In this document: piece after piece, positions 32,780 to 41,521 of the stretch | Layout: each line of letters opens with the position of its first letter | Position numbering within the stretch: position 1 is the stretch's first letter | NCBI RefSeq assembly: GCF_033304615.1 | Contig: NZ_CP129118.1 | Span: 3,282,001-3,346,000 of the forward strand | Length of the DNA: 64,000 nt | Source of the DNA: Sporosarcina oncorhynchi | GTDB lineage: Bacteria > Bacillota > Bacilli > Bacillales_A > Planococcaceae | Reading direction: 5' to 3' | Program-made: the position numbers and the translations under genes | Notes under the pieces: generated by a model | The model's input: the letters and a program-made list of their open reading frames with translations, nothing else | What the model was told of the DNA's origin: nothing | The model's database searches: none

Positions 32780-33665
32780 CTCCTGTCATTTCTAGGAACT
32801 CGTCTTCCAATGTTTTACGATGCGGCTGTATAGCAAATACTTGCAAGCCTTTCGCAATGAAAGATTGAACCAGCTCCGGAATTTGTTGATGTTCCGCATT
32901 GATGAGTAGGCCTTTATTAAATGATTCAACTGTAAATCCATTCTCTACAAGCATTTGTTTCGCTTCCTCCACGGGAGATGCCTCTAGATAATAGAAAGAT
33001 TCCTTCATCTCGGACATTTCCCGGATGTCGATTAATTTCCCATTTTGAATGACAGCGATCCGATCACACATTAACTCAATTTCAGACAGCATGTGGCTTG
33101 ACACAAAGACGGATACCCCTTCCGTCTCAGCAATCTTACGTAAATACTGGCGGAATTCACGGATACCCGCAGGATCCAATCCATTCGTCGGTTCATCTAA
33201 AATTAGAAACTTCGGTCTGTGTAATAACGCCTGCGCAAGTCCAAGCCGTTGGCGCATTCCAAGTGAATAGGTCCCGACTTTTTCATGGATCCGATTTTGC
33301 ATGCCAACCTGATTGATGACTTCGTCAATCCGCTCCTTCGTCACGCCTTTATGCATGCGCGCAAAATGAACCAAGTTCTTGTACCCCGACATGAACTTAT
33401 ACATTTCCGGATTTTCAACGATGACACCCACTTTTGATAGACCTTCTTCAAAATTATCACTCAGTGAAACGCCTTCAATGACGACATCCCCTTCGGTTCG
33501 CTTCATCAGTCCAACCATCATCCGAATTGTCGTCGTCTTCCCCGCTCCGTTCGGACCGAGAAAACCCGTGATGGTGCCCGGGTATAACGCTAAATTCACG
33601 CTATCGATAATCTTCTTTTTACCAATGGTCTTTGATAGGTTTTTCAGTTCAACTACCGGTTTCAT
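32748..33665 (-). CDS. ABC transporter ATP-binding protein (BcrA-like)
   Basis: The 305-residue ATPase has Walker A GPNGAGKTT, signature YSLGMRQRLGLAQAL, Walker B FLILDEPTNGLDP and the H-loop SSHMLSE. A C-terminal extension of about 80 residues is typical of single-domain exporters in the BcrA/DrrA group. It pairs with the permease that overlaps its 3' end and starts within the stop of the previous ATPase gene. Confidence 0.92.
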   Translation of the reverse strand: MKPVVELKNLSKTIGKKKIIDSVNLALYPGTITGFLGPNGAGKTTTIRMMVGLMKRTEGDVVIEGVSLSDNFEEGLSKVGVIVENPEMYKFMSGYKNLVHFARMHKGVTKERIDEVINQVGMQNRIHEKVGTYSLGMRQRLGLAQALLHRPKFLILDEPTNGLDPAGIREFRQYLRKIAETEGVSVFVSSHMLSEIELMCDRIAVIQNGKLIDIREMSEMKESFYYLEASPVEEAKQMLVENGFTVESFNKGLLINAEHQQIPELVQSFIAKGLQVFAIQPHRKTLEDEFLEMTGGGQIAESYTK

Positions 33666-34384
33666 TTGACCATCTCCTTTCCTTGTTGCGGATTTCTGAA
33701 CAGCGATACCATCCAGCTTGTTGCATCCATGCCATGTAAATCCCTAATTTCATCTACCGCTTCATGTGCAATAATCTGTCCTCCGCGCATGACGATAATT
33801 TCATCCAGCAGTGGTTCGACTTCCCGAATTTCATGCGTCGACATAATGACCGTTTGCGTTTCTGGATTTGTAAAGCGGATTAGGCCTTTCGCAATATCGT
33901 CTCTAACCATCGGATCCAGTCCTGAAAAAGGTTCATCTAGCAGGTAAATTTTCGCTTCTCGCGCAAGTGTCACCGCAATCTTTACACGTCCGCGGTTCCC
34001 TTTAGACAAGCTTTTCATCCTAGCATCATGTGGTACTTTCAAAAAGTCCGCCAGTTCCTTCGCTTTGATCAAATCAAAATCGGCAAATTGCGAATCGTAA
34101 TACTCCATTAGTTCCCTGACAGTGAAATACGGGTAGAACAAATCCGTATCAGACATATACGCAAGGTCCTTAGCAATTTTACGAGTAACCTGCGCTCCTT
34201 CATACGTTACAGAACCCGTGTTAATGGACGATAACCCCGCAATTACCTTGAGTAATGTTGACTTGCCACTTCCGTTTTCACCTACAAGTCCTATCACTTT
34301 CCCTGGGGGGATGGATAGCGTCACTCCATTCAGCGCACGTTTCGCCCCATATTTTTTAACAACATGGTTCAATTCAATCATCAC
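33662..34384 (-). CDS. ABC transporter ATP-binding protein (YtrB-like)
   Basis: The 240-residue ATPase has Walker A GENGSGKST, a signature region reading SLSKGNRGRVKIAVTLA in place of LSGGQ, Walker B IYLLDEPFSGLDP and H-loop STHEIRE. The KGNR signature is characteristic of the YtrB/YtrE-type group that sits next to a GntR regulator. It probably energises the paired membrane proteins encoded upstream at 34746-36226. It overlaps both neighbours by 4 bp. Confidence 0.9.
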   Translation of the reverse strand: MMIELNHVVKKYGAKRALNGVTLSIPPGKVIGLVGENGSGKSTLLKVIAGLSSINTGSVTYEGAQVTRKIAKDLAYMSDTDLFYPYFTVRELMEYYDSQFADFDLIKAKELADFLKVPHDARMKSLSKGNRGRVKIAVTLAREAKIYLLDEPFSGLDPMVRDDIAKGLIRFTNPETQTVIMSTHEIREVEPLLDEIIVMRGGQIIAHEAVDEIRDLHGMDATSWMVSLFRNPQQGKEMVK

Positions 34385-34749
34385 TTATCCCCCCAATCCT
34401 TTAAACATTGCACGATTTCATCCTTCGTGAATCCGAACGCTGCAACACTTTGCAGAAACGTCGTCACAAGTTGCAGCTTCATGTCATCACGAAGCGCTTC
34501 GATTTTTTGCTGATTCTCTGTCACAAACGATCCCTGCCCCCTTCTCGTTTCAGTGATTTCCATCTGCTCTAACTCCTTGTAAACGCGCTGCATCGTATTT
34601 GCATTGACCCCTGCCTCTATTGCATATTCACGAACTGATGGTAACTTTTCTCCGGGTATTAATGTGCCGCGCATAATATCCCCCAGGATCCGGTCGATGA
34701 GCTGTTGGTAAATTGGTTTGTCTGGTAGAAAATCTATGCCCATCCTCAT
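34381..34749 (-). CDS. GntR-family regulator, YtrA subfamily
   Basis: The 122-residue protein consists of a winged helix (PIYQQLIDRILGDIMRG...LPSVREYAIEAGVNANTMQRVYKELE) and a short C-terminal helical dimerisation tail, the compact layout of YtrA. In B. subtilis YtrA represses an ABC operon that is induced by cell-wall antibiotics. Here it is the third gene of an operon of ABC components and should autoregulate it via the dyad at 36249-36270. No effector-binding domain is visible. Confidence 0.9.
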   Translation of the reverse strand: MRMGIDFLPDKPIYQQLIDRILGDIMRGTLIPGEKLPSVREYAIEAGVNANTMQRVYKELEQMEITETRRGQGSFVTENQQKIEALRDDMKLQLVTTFLQSVAAFGFTKDEIVQCLKDWGDK

Positions 34750-35447
34750 ACCCTCACTTTCTTAGCAAACAGCATGGTACCTGCTATGAAAAATACGATT
34801 GAAAGCAGTGCGTATGTGACGAAACCTACTACACTTAACGGTGCATTAACCGGGAACACGCTTGTCAACACAGCCCAAAACGTGGACATCATTAACACGG
34901 GAATAAGGATGACAAAGGCAGCAAAATTCCCGATTTTCAACTGAATGATCCCTAACAAGATCCATACAAAAAGGACTGCAATCGTGTTGAACACTGCATT
35001 AATAACTGCCGTAGCGCCAAGGTTCGTCATAAGCTTGACCGCTTCAGACAACGGAATTGCATTATCAGGGGCACTAAAGTAATAAGTGATTCCAGCAAGG
35101 ATCATGTTAAGCAGCATTGCCACAACAACGACTAGTATCGCTGAGAATACTTTCACGCCAAGAACCTGGACTATTGAAGCCTCCGTATGAAGCCATACGT
35201 CAAGCTGTTTTCGTTCGTATTCGATACTAATAACGATGAGCACCGGACCCATAATGAGTAAAATCCTCAACATCATGTCATACAGACCGAGTGGATTTAT
35301 ATGCTGAAAATCATGGATTCCCGCTAACACAGGCGTCAAGCTGAAAAAGCAAACTAACAAGGATAAAACGATAAAGGCAATTATCTGCCAGCGCATCAGC
35401 ACCCATTCTTTTTTCAGTAGTCCGCACCATCTCGAAGTCAATGTCAT
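34746..35447 (-). CDS. ABC-type membrane subunit, paralogue of the upstream gene
   Basis: The 233-residue protein has six membrane segments and begins with a KKEWVLMRWQ motif that resembles RKEWIQWKWQ of the preceding gene product; the two look like diverged duplicates. Both lack an ATPase domain and would form a heterodimeric channel driven by the YtrB-like ATPase. It overlaps both neighbours by 4 bp. Confidence 0.75.
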   Translation of the reverse strand: MTLTSRWCGLLKKEWVLMRWQIIAFIVLSLLVCFFSLTPVLAGIHDFQHINPLGLYDMMLRILLIMGPVLIVISIEYERKQLDVWLHTEASIVQVLGVKVFSAILVVVVAMLLNMILAGITYYFSAPDNAIPLSEAVKLMTNLGATAVINAVFNTIAVLFVWILLGIIQLKIGNFAAFVILIPVLMMSTFWAVLTSVFPVNAPLSVVGFVTYALLSIVFFIAGTMLFAKKVRV

Positions 35448-36226
35448 ATCCTCACCTTCTTCTCAAACAGCTTGATTGCGAGGAAGAATAAAATGACGGT
35501 TAAGACTGCATCGAATAGGATGTCTCCAACGTAAATATCAAGGTCCATAAAAAGGGATGAGCCTTCCCCGATCTGGAGATTAGTATTTTTCATTGCCAAC
35601 AAATTGACTTTCCCGGCGTGGAAGAAGCGCTCATAGAAACTCGAACTTGTAACCTCCCCATATACCCGGGCAGAAAGAACAAAAAGCAGTCCTGTTGCGA
35701 TAATTGAAAAGCTCGATAAAAAAGGTTTTAGTAATCGATCGATGACGATGAAGAAAAAACCGATGGCCATAAACATCAATGAGACGCAGAAAAAGAAGAT
35801 AATTGCCGTCGTTCCGAAAAACGCCAATTCATCAAAGGTCACTTCACGAAACTCCGTCATCGCAAAACGAATTGCTACAATAACTGCAGGTAATAGTAAA
35901 GCGCCTAATCCGATAAATGCAGCCATCAAAAACTTCACACAGATGAGCTTATAACTGCTCGCAGTTGAATGTAACCACAAATCAGGCAGCTTCATTTCCC
36001 GGTTAAACATTGTCGTAAAAGTTAATAAAGGAATAATGATTCCTACCGCCATTAGCATGAAACTTAGAACCATCGTCATTTCAAATACGATCTCATGATC
36101 TTTGGTCAATGTACCGACGACTGGCGGTAACGTCAATAACGCGATCAGCACCATGCCACCCGCTAGGATAAGCTGCCATTTCCATTGAATCCACTCTTTA
36201 CGCATCAGTCCATTCCACTGTTCCAT
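35444..36226 (-). CDS. ABC-type membrane subunit, first gene of the YtrA-type operon
   Basis: The 260-residue protein has six predicted membrane segments and a strong AGGAGGAGG ribosome binding site. It is preceded by the operator-like dyad, so transcription of all six genes probably starts here. Similarity to its neighbour at the N-terminus (KEW..WKWQ) and shared topology indicate paralogous subunits. The cargo is unknown; by analogy with ytrABCDEF, a role in envelope stress or antibiotic resistance is possible. Confidence 0.75.
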   Translation of the reverse strand: MEQWNGLMRKEWIQWKWQLILAGGMVLIALLTLPPVVGTLTKDHEIVFEMTMVLSFMLMAVGIIIPLLTFTTMFNREMKLPDLWLHSTASSYKLICVKFLMAAFIGLGALLLPAVIVAIRFAMTEFREVTFDELAFFGTTAIIFFFCVSLMFMAIGFFFIVIDRLLKPFLSSFSIIATGLLFVLSARVYGEVTSSSFYERFFHAGKVNLLAMKNTNLQIGEGSSLFMDLDIYVGDILFDAVLTVILFFLAIKLFEKKVRI

Positions 36227-36248
36227 CCATTTGCCTCCTCCTGTATCG

Positions 36249-36270
36249 GTGTATTAGTTACATAGTACAC
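36249..36270. promoter_or_regulatory. YtrA/GntR operator upstream of the ABC operon
   Basis: GTGTATTA and TAGTACAC form a dyad GTGTANTA-N6-TANTACAC with fully symmetric half-sites, located 23 bp before the first start codon. This fits the GTGTA...TACAC pattern bound by YtrA-type regulators. Confidence 0.7.
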
Positions 36271-36374
36271 TATCAAACCGGAAGATGTAAAGGGCATTTA
36301 CTGATTTATGTAAAATGAGTTAAAAGTCCTTTGAGCAATTGAAATACAACGCGTCAGCTACATCCATTATTTCT

Positions 36375-37124
36375 TTACTCAATGAACATTTTTACAATTA
36401 ACTGGCCGATCAATGCAATCGTTACAAACCGCAACAGCCATTGCACATGCTTTGGATTTAGTCTTTCCGATAGACGCACACCGATTTGGGCACCTGTCAG
36501 AGACCCTAACATAAGTGCGAATACCATCGGCCAAATAATTTTCCCCATCGCGATGAAACTGATGGCAGCCCCGAATCCACTTGAAAAATTGGCAAGCCTA
36601 ACAAATCCGATTGACCGCATATAACTAATCCGTAAATGATTGAATAAGTATAATAACAGCGTGCCTTGCCCTGGACCAAACATACCGTCATATAAGCCAA
36701 TACCTAGTAACCCCGAAACGCCCACTTTTGAAGGCCGCAACTCTTCATTCCCAGCAAAAACAGCTTTTGAAAAGAATGAAATGATAAACGCGCCTATGAG
36801 CAAAATGACTGCAACGACATACAGCGTGCCCTCTGCCAACCTCGTCGCGATGAAACCACCCGTCAGCCCCCCTGTCAGCGATGCCGGAATGATCCACCAA
36901 GATTCCTTCCACGTCACACGTTTTTTCACAAGTACCGTCATGAACGTCGAAAAGGAACTGACCGTCGTTGAAATCTTACCCGCCCCGATGATGGCATGAA
37001 TAGGAAAACCCATGAGCAGCATAGCTGGAACTGTTATTAGTCCACCACCACCCGCCAGTGTACCAAGCGTCATCGCCACTACGCCGATAACATATAACAG
37101 GATATAATCCACTTCCCCTACCAC
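36375..37124 (-). CDS. TauE/SafE-family sulfite/anion exporter
   Basis: The 249-residue protein has seven or eight membrane segments in two repeats. Its N-terminal GTLAGGGGLITVPAMLLMG is the hallmark glycine-rich TauE motif, and GLYDGMFGPGQGTLL its counterpart in the second half. Members export sulfite, sulfoacetate or similar organosulfur anions. It starts with GTG; two GTG codons (37124, 37112) are possible behind G-rich sites. No sulfur genes are adjacent, so the substrate is open. Confidence 0.85.
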   Translation of the reverse strand: MVGEVDYILLYVIGVVAMTLGTLAGGGGLITVPAMLLMGFPIHAIIGAGKISTTVSSFSTFMTVLVKKRVTWKESWWIIPASLTGGLTGGFIATRLAEGTLYVVAVILLIGAFIISFFSKAVFAGNEELRPSKVGVSGLLGIGLYDGMFGPGQGTLLLYLFNHLRISYMRSIGFVRLANFSSGFGAAISFIAMGKIIWPMVFALMLGSLTGAQIGVRLSERLNPKHVQWLLRFVTIALIGQLIVKMFIE

Positions 37125-37228
37125 CCTCCCCTATCCTATGGAAAAACGAAAACTTCATAAGCAATACTTATGCCCCTACTTCCAAATACACGCATAGCTT
37201 CTGCTAGTCAACTCCTGCATACTGGACG

Positions 37229-37526
37229 TATCCCCTCCAGTGCCAGTCGAGGCTTAATGCCCGCATCCACTTTTGAGACGGCTAGTTCATGCGGGCAGCC
37301 TCTCGGGTCACTTCGGTCTTTCCGAAATGGCGCAAAATACGCACCATTGTCGGTATCCCCTCCAGTGCCAGTCGAGGCTTAACGCCCGCATCCACTTTTG
37401 AGACGGCTAGTTCATGCGGGCAGCCTCTCGGGTCACTTCGGTCTTTCCGAAATGGTGCAAAATGCGCACCATTGTCGGCAAGCCCTCCAGTGCCGGTCGA
37501 GGCTTAACGCCCGCATCCACTTTTGA
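37229..37526. repeat. Tandem repeat, 125-bp unit, about 2.4 copies
   Basis: Units begin at 37229, 37354 and 37479 with near-identical sequence; the third is cut short about 18 bp before the VOC gene's ATG. Each full unit can fold: GAGGCT and AGCCTC enclose GCCCGCAT and ATGCGGGC around a 24-base loop, followed by the small hairpin TTCGG-TCTTT-CCGAA. The third copy keeps only the left arms. Frames across the array repeat the same peptide and are not genes. The GC content is higher than in the flanks. Confidence 0.85.
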
Positions 37527-37543
37527 GATAAGGAGTGATGAGC

Positions 37544-37912
37544 ATGACGCAATTTCTCACAGGGATCGATCATATCCAAATCGCTGCGCCGCCTGACTCT
37601 GAAGAGCTGGCACGAAAATTCTACGGGGAAATTCTTGGTATGCGGGAAATCCCGAAACCTGAAAATCTGAAGGCGCGGGGCGGTTGCTGGTTTCAATGTG
37701 GTGTACAGGAAGTCCATATCGGCATTCAAGCTGATTTCACACCTGCTAAAAAAGCACATCCCGGTTTCACCGTACATGCACTTCAGCAATTAAAAACCCG
37801 CCTTGAAGAAGCAGATTATATCATCTCTGAAGAACCACCTATCGCAGGACGCGAACGATTTTTCACTTATGATCCGTTCGGCAACCGGATTGAGTTTCTG
37901 GCATTCGATTGA
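37544..37912 (+). CDS. VOC-superfamily (glyoxalase-like) protein
   Basis: The start is ATG 37544, eight bases behind AAGGAG; upstream GTG/ATG codons lie inside that site. The 122-residue protein has the vicinal-oxygen-chelate pattern GIDHIQIAAPPDSEELARKFYGEILGM at the N-terminus (His as metal ligand) and DPFGNRIEFLAF at the end (Glu as ligand), with HIGIQADF between. It is probably a metal-dependent lyase or dioxygenase-type enzyme or a binding protein. The substrate is unknown. Confidence 0.85.
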   Translation: MTQFLTGIDHIQIAAPPDSEELARKFYGEILGMREIPKPENLKARGGCWFQCGVQEVHIGIQADFTPAKKAHPGFTVHALQQLKTRLEEADYIISEEPPIAGRERFFTYDPFGNRIEFLAFD

Positions 37913-37920
37913 ACACGAGG

Positions 37921-37949
37921 CAGGCGATTTAAGATACAATAATCGCCTG
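37921..37949. terminator. Bidirectional hairpin between convergent genes
   Basis: CAGGCGATT and AATCGCCTG form a 9-bp stem overlapping the last codons of the minus-strand gene. No long T run is present, so efficiency is uncertain. Confidence 0.5.
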
Positions 37950-38879
37950 CTCCTGCTCATTCAAACGTTTCTCTTCTTCAATCGCCTCATCGCGTTTGCG
38001 TTTCAACCGGTCTTGTACCCGGCGTACATCGGCTAGAATGGCATTCAACTTCGTCTTCCCTTCAGAAATGCGTGAATGCGCCATCCAATCCGAGAAAATA
38101 TTATCAAAAAAGATATCCGTGAATGTGAAAATGTCTTTCTGGTTCACCTCGAACGATTCAGTTGCCACATTTTGCACATCCATCAACTCTGTTTCATAAT
38201 GACGTAACGCCCGCTGCGCACGATGGACGAGATCATCTGAGCTGCCCATTTCCGAATACTTCAGCGCAGAAACGATCATTCCCCCGCCTAAAAACGTATC
38301 CCAGACTGAAAGGCTTTCCGCATTTCCAAGCTTATCAAGCGCTGCATCAAGTGCCCGTATCGCTTTATCTCCAGCTTCAAGAGCCTCATCGATTTCCCTC
38401 TTCATTGAGCCGATGCGTACTCGGCCGTCCGCAATCTGTTGTAGCGTCGCGTTCGCCGTCGTATCATTCTGTCGTATCCAAATTTCCTTCTCCCGAAGAA
38501 AATCTGCCCAATCCTCATCCACATACTGAAAATCCGGGTTATTCATCTGTTCACGGAGACGACCGACTTCCGCTTCCAAGTCCATCAATGTTTTCTCCGC
38601 TTCATTGAATTTAAGCTCTACCTCCGCCACTTCATTGATTTCCTTCTCCATCTGTGCATCCCACTTACCCGTCAATTCCTTCAACTTGTTCATAAACGAA
38701 AATTTACCTAACTTTATGACATCCTGCTGTTCCTTCGACAACTGCCACTCCAACCGGCCACGTGTCTCAAGCGCCGCTTTATACTGTACCTCTGCACCTT
38801 CAAGCCTGCGTCTCACCCGATCCCGCTCATTGCGCAATGTCGTCAATTCCATCTGACGTTCATGTATATCCGCCCTCAT
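37929..38879 (-). CDS. Coiled-coil protein of unknown function
   Basis: The start is ATG 38879 behind AAGGAG. The 316-residue protein is highly charged and helical: a first coiled coil (about 1-125), a short segment with WADFLREKEIWIRQND, a second helical stretch, a non-helical hinge (SVWDTFLGGGMIVSALKYSEMG, about 195-216) and a final coiled coil (about 270-310). No membrane segment or catalytic motif is seen. A scaffolding or stress role can only be guessed. It forms its own transcription unit. Confidence 0.7.
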   Translation of the reverse strand: MRADIHERQMELTTLRNERDRVRRRLEGAEVQYKAALETRGRLEWQLSKEQQDVIKLGKFSFMNKLKELTGKWDAQMEKEINEVAEVELKFNEAEKTLMDLEAEVGRLREQMNNPDFQYVDEDWADFLREKEIWIRQNDTTANATLQQIADGRVRIGSMKREIDEALEAGDKAIRALDAALDKLGNAESLSVWDTFLGGGMIVSALKYSEMGSSDDLVHRAQRALRHYETELMDVQNVATESFEVNQKDIFTFTDIFFDNIFSDWMAHSRISEGKTKLNAILADVRRVQDRLKRKRDEAIEEEKRLNEQEQAIIVS

Positions 38880-38938
38880 TATAATCACTCCTTTAAAAGT
38901 TCACTTACTATTCATACGGATTGGATGCTGATTTAGTT

Positions 38939-40609
38939 TCAACCAGATGAAGATGATAAAGGCAACTTTACGGAAATCGTCGTACCGGCTGCGGATGTTT
39001 CCACTTCTATTTCTCCACCATGCCCTCTAACTAGCTGTTGGGCAATCGTCAAACCAAGACCTGTCCCAGAATCGTCTGTCGTTGTATTTGTTCCCCGGTA
39101 ATAGCGATTAAAAAGGTTTTCTAGCATCTGCACCGGAATGCCTTCGCCCTCATCCCGTACATCCAAAACGACAAAGCCGCCATCCGTTCTAATCTCAGTG
39201 TGGACAGGCGTCCCAGCCGAGGTGTGCTTAACTGCATTTCCAACAATATTATCCAATACACGTTCGAACCGCTTTTGATCAATATCCACGTAAACTTCCT
39301 TGTCACCAATTGGATTGCACAGCTCTTTCCAGTCACTCCGGTCAACATAGTCACTCACATAAGTGAAGAAGTTTACTCTCGTTTTGTCAAAGATGACTCC
39401 GTCACTTTTTAATTGATAGGTGTACGTCAATTCATTGATGAGCGTATCCATATAGCCCGATTTCTCGACCATCGTCTTTGCGAATCCCCTTACTTCTTCA
39501 GATGTCCAGTCATGATCAGACGATAGCATGTTGGCATACCCATAAATTGAACTTAAAGGCGTTTTTAAATCATGGGACAATCCTGTAATCCAGTCTTCCC
39601 GTAACTTCTCCGTCTGAAGTATTGTTCGATCATTGTTTTCCAGGTTCTCCGATAACCTCATTAAAGACCGGTCAATATCTTCATAAATCCTATATTTCCG
39701 CTTAAACCGATTCTTTTTTGTTCTCATCGTTCGATCATTCGGCCGTTCATAGCGTTGATTGGATAACCGCTCAATCCATTTTAAGAAATAGAAAACCGGC
39801 TTCACATAATTCCGGCCAATCAACAATGAAAATCCAAGTGTAAATAACATCAAAAAGAGATGAAATCCTATAAACCAATTCAACATCATTTTCAAAAGCA
39901 CAATATCATTCGGGGCAAGCGATTGGTAATAAGGGTTTTCTATACGGACAAAAGCAATTTCACCCGAAGACAGCTTAGTAAAACTAACTAACTCTTCCTG
40001 TTCATTAATCGATGAATTGCTCGCTAAAACATCAACTGGCGTTAACTTTTCCCTTTCCTTAAGCGAGTTCGAATGAAGTAAAATCCCATTTGAATCGAAT
40101 AGCTCAAATGATGCATGCTGCTCTTCTAAAAGCTGTTCATCCTCTTTTGATAATGATGGAAATGAAGGACTAGCTTCTAATGTCTCCAATACTTCGTCAC
40201 TACTTGTATAGGGAAGGAATACTAACATTTCCTCATTATCCATCTCCCAAGCAAGTACACCCGTTTGTTTGGATATTGCTATGAGCTCTTCAATCGCATA
40301 CGATTCAGGAAGCAAGCTCTCTTTCGTGGAATGTAGAACATTTCCTCCTTCGTCAATCAGTTGAACGATACCTCCACTTCGATTGGCAATATCAATAAAA
40401 GGTTTGGAAAATGACCGAGTACCATTTTGATGAACAATTCCCCGTTCAACATCTGTTTTTTCAAGTGCGCGGATATCATGAAAGTAAAAACCGGATAAGA
40501 AATTCGAAAAAAACATGACAATAATGACTGTCGTCCCCATAAATAGTATCCAGTAGAAAGTGAGGAAGTAGAGAATGAATCGGACAGTCATTTTACTTGA
40601 TAGCTTCAT
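38939..40609 (-). CDS. Membrane sensor histidine kinase
   Basis: The start is ATG 40609 behind GGAGGGAATAG. The 556-residue protein has a membrane segment (about 8-38), a large extracytoplasmic sensor region (about 40-235), a second membrane segment (about 240-270), a linker, a HisKA domain with His346 in GLSHDLKTPLSS and an HATPase domain with DNIVGNAVKHT, DEGEGIP and GTGLGL boxes. It is encoded 13 bp after the response regulator gene. The stimulus is unknown; the divergent DUF418 gene may be a target. Confidence 0.92.
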   Translation of the reverse strand: MKLSSKMTVRFILYFLTFYWILFMGTTVIIVMFFSNFLSGFYFHDIRALEKTDVERGIVHQNGTRSFSKPFIDIANRSGGIVQLIDEGGNVLHSTKESLLPESYAIEELIAISKQTGVLAWEMDNEEMLVFLPYTSSDEVLETLEASPSFPSLSKEDEQLLEEQHASFELFDSNGILLHSNSLKEREKLTPVDVLASNSSINEQEELVSFTKLSSGEIAFVRIENPYYQSLAPNDIVLLKMMLNWFIGFHLFLMLFTLGFSLLIGRNYVKPVFYFLKWIERLSNQRYERPNDRTMRTKKNRFKRKYRIYEDIDRSLMRLSENLENNDRTILQTEKLREDWITGLSHDLKTPLSSIYGYANMLSSDHDWTSEEVRGFAKTMVEKSGYMDTLINELTYTYQLKSDGVIFDKTRVNFFTYVSDYVDRSDWKELCNPIGDKEVYVDIDQKRFERVLDNIVGNAVKHTSAGTPVHTEIRTDGGFVVLDVRDEGEGIPVQMLENLFNRYYRGTNTTTDDSGTGLGLTIAQQLVRGHGGEIEVETSAAGTTISVKLPLSSSSG

Positions 40610-40622
40610 ATCTATTCCCTCC

Positions 40623-41312
40623 TTAGACGTTAAGTTTATAACCCATTCCACGAACGGTCACAATATACTCGGGCTGACTAGGATTTCGTTCCAGCTTTTC
40701 ACGCAGCTTCCGAATATGCACCATAATTGTATTATCATCAATGATTTCGCCATACCCCCAAACAGATTCAAATAATTGTTCTTTAGAAAGCACTTGGTTA
40801 GGGTGCGTACAGAACATCTCCAATAATTGAAATTGCTTTTGCGTCAATCCAACTTTCTCTCCTTGAACAGTTAACACCGCTGCATCCACGTCAAGATGGA
40901 TAGACCCATATGTATACTCATGCTTTTTCTTTTCATTTCCGGCTAAATATCGAGTGATTTGAACCTTTACTCTAGCCGCTAACTCCATCGGATTGAACGG
41001 CTTTGTAATATAGTCGTCCGCTCCATGCATAAATCCACGTAGAATATCCGCATCAGACGTTTTCGCAGTCAAAAAGAAAATCGGCGCATCTGAATGTTTC
41101 CTTATTTTCTTAGCCAGCTCTAATCCCGTTCCGTCTGGCAACATAATATCCAGCACATACAAATCATACTCTTTGTTGTTAATTAAGTACTCTGCTTCCT
41201 TGCATGATGCACCAATATCGATTTGTGAAAATCCATCTTTTCGCAATATAATATCCACCATATCAGCAATGGCTTGCTCATCATCTACAACTAATATTTT
41301 TGCCTGTTCCAT
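40623..41312 (-). CDS. OmpR/PhoB-family response regulator
   Basis: The start is ATG 41312, eight bases after GGAGG. The 229-residue protein has a receiver domain with the acidic pocket DDE, Asp55 in LDIMLPDG as phospho-site and Lys near 104. A winged-helix DNA-binding domain follows (about 130-228) with LTQKQFQLLEMFCTHPNQVLSKEQL and the recognition-helix segment DDNTIMVHIRKLREKLE. It forms a pair with the downstream histidine kinase. Confidence 0.93.
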   Translation of the reverse strand: MEQAKILVVDDEQAIADMVDIILRKDGFSQIDIGASCKEAEYLINNKEYDLYVLDIMLPDGTGLELAKKIRKHSDAPIFFLTAKTSDADILRGFMHGADDYITKPFNPMELAARVKVQITRYLAGNEKKKHEYTYGSIHLDVDAAVLTVQGEKVGLTQKQFQLLEMFCTHPNQVLSKEQLFESVWGYGEIIDDNTIMVHIRKLREKLERNPSQPEYIVTVRGMGYKLNV

Positions 41313-41521
41313 TAAACGTTCCTCCAAACTTAAGATTCCATTAAGGTACCCTTCACTTGTACATAAGCTTCATCTCTCATACTAGCAATAGTTAGTGATA
41401 TTGTGGGTAGTTTCTCTATTAATTGACTCAAAAAATCAATTATTCCGCTTCCTTAACAGTATCACAAGCATCTTTCCAGGAAAATAAATCCTTGGAAACT
41501 ACCAGTTTGGAGGAATTTAAT

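Noticed and set aside
37229..37526. CRISPR array
   Set aside because: The repeats are contiguous 125-bp units with no unique spacers, and there are no cas genes nearby.
37289..37596. Overlapping frames with repeated peptides in the 125-bp repeat array
   Set aside because: The peptides simply reflect the tandem DNA repeat and its period. There is no ribosome binding site and the frames run into the real VOC gene.
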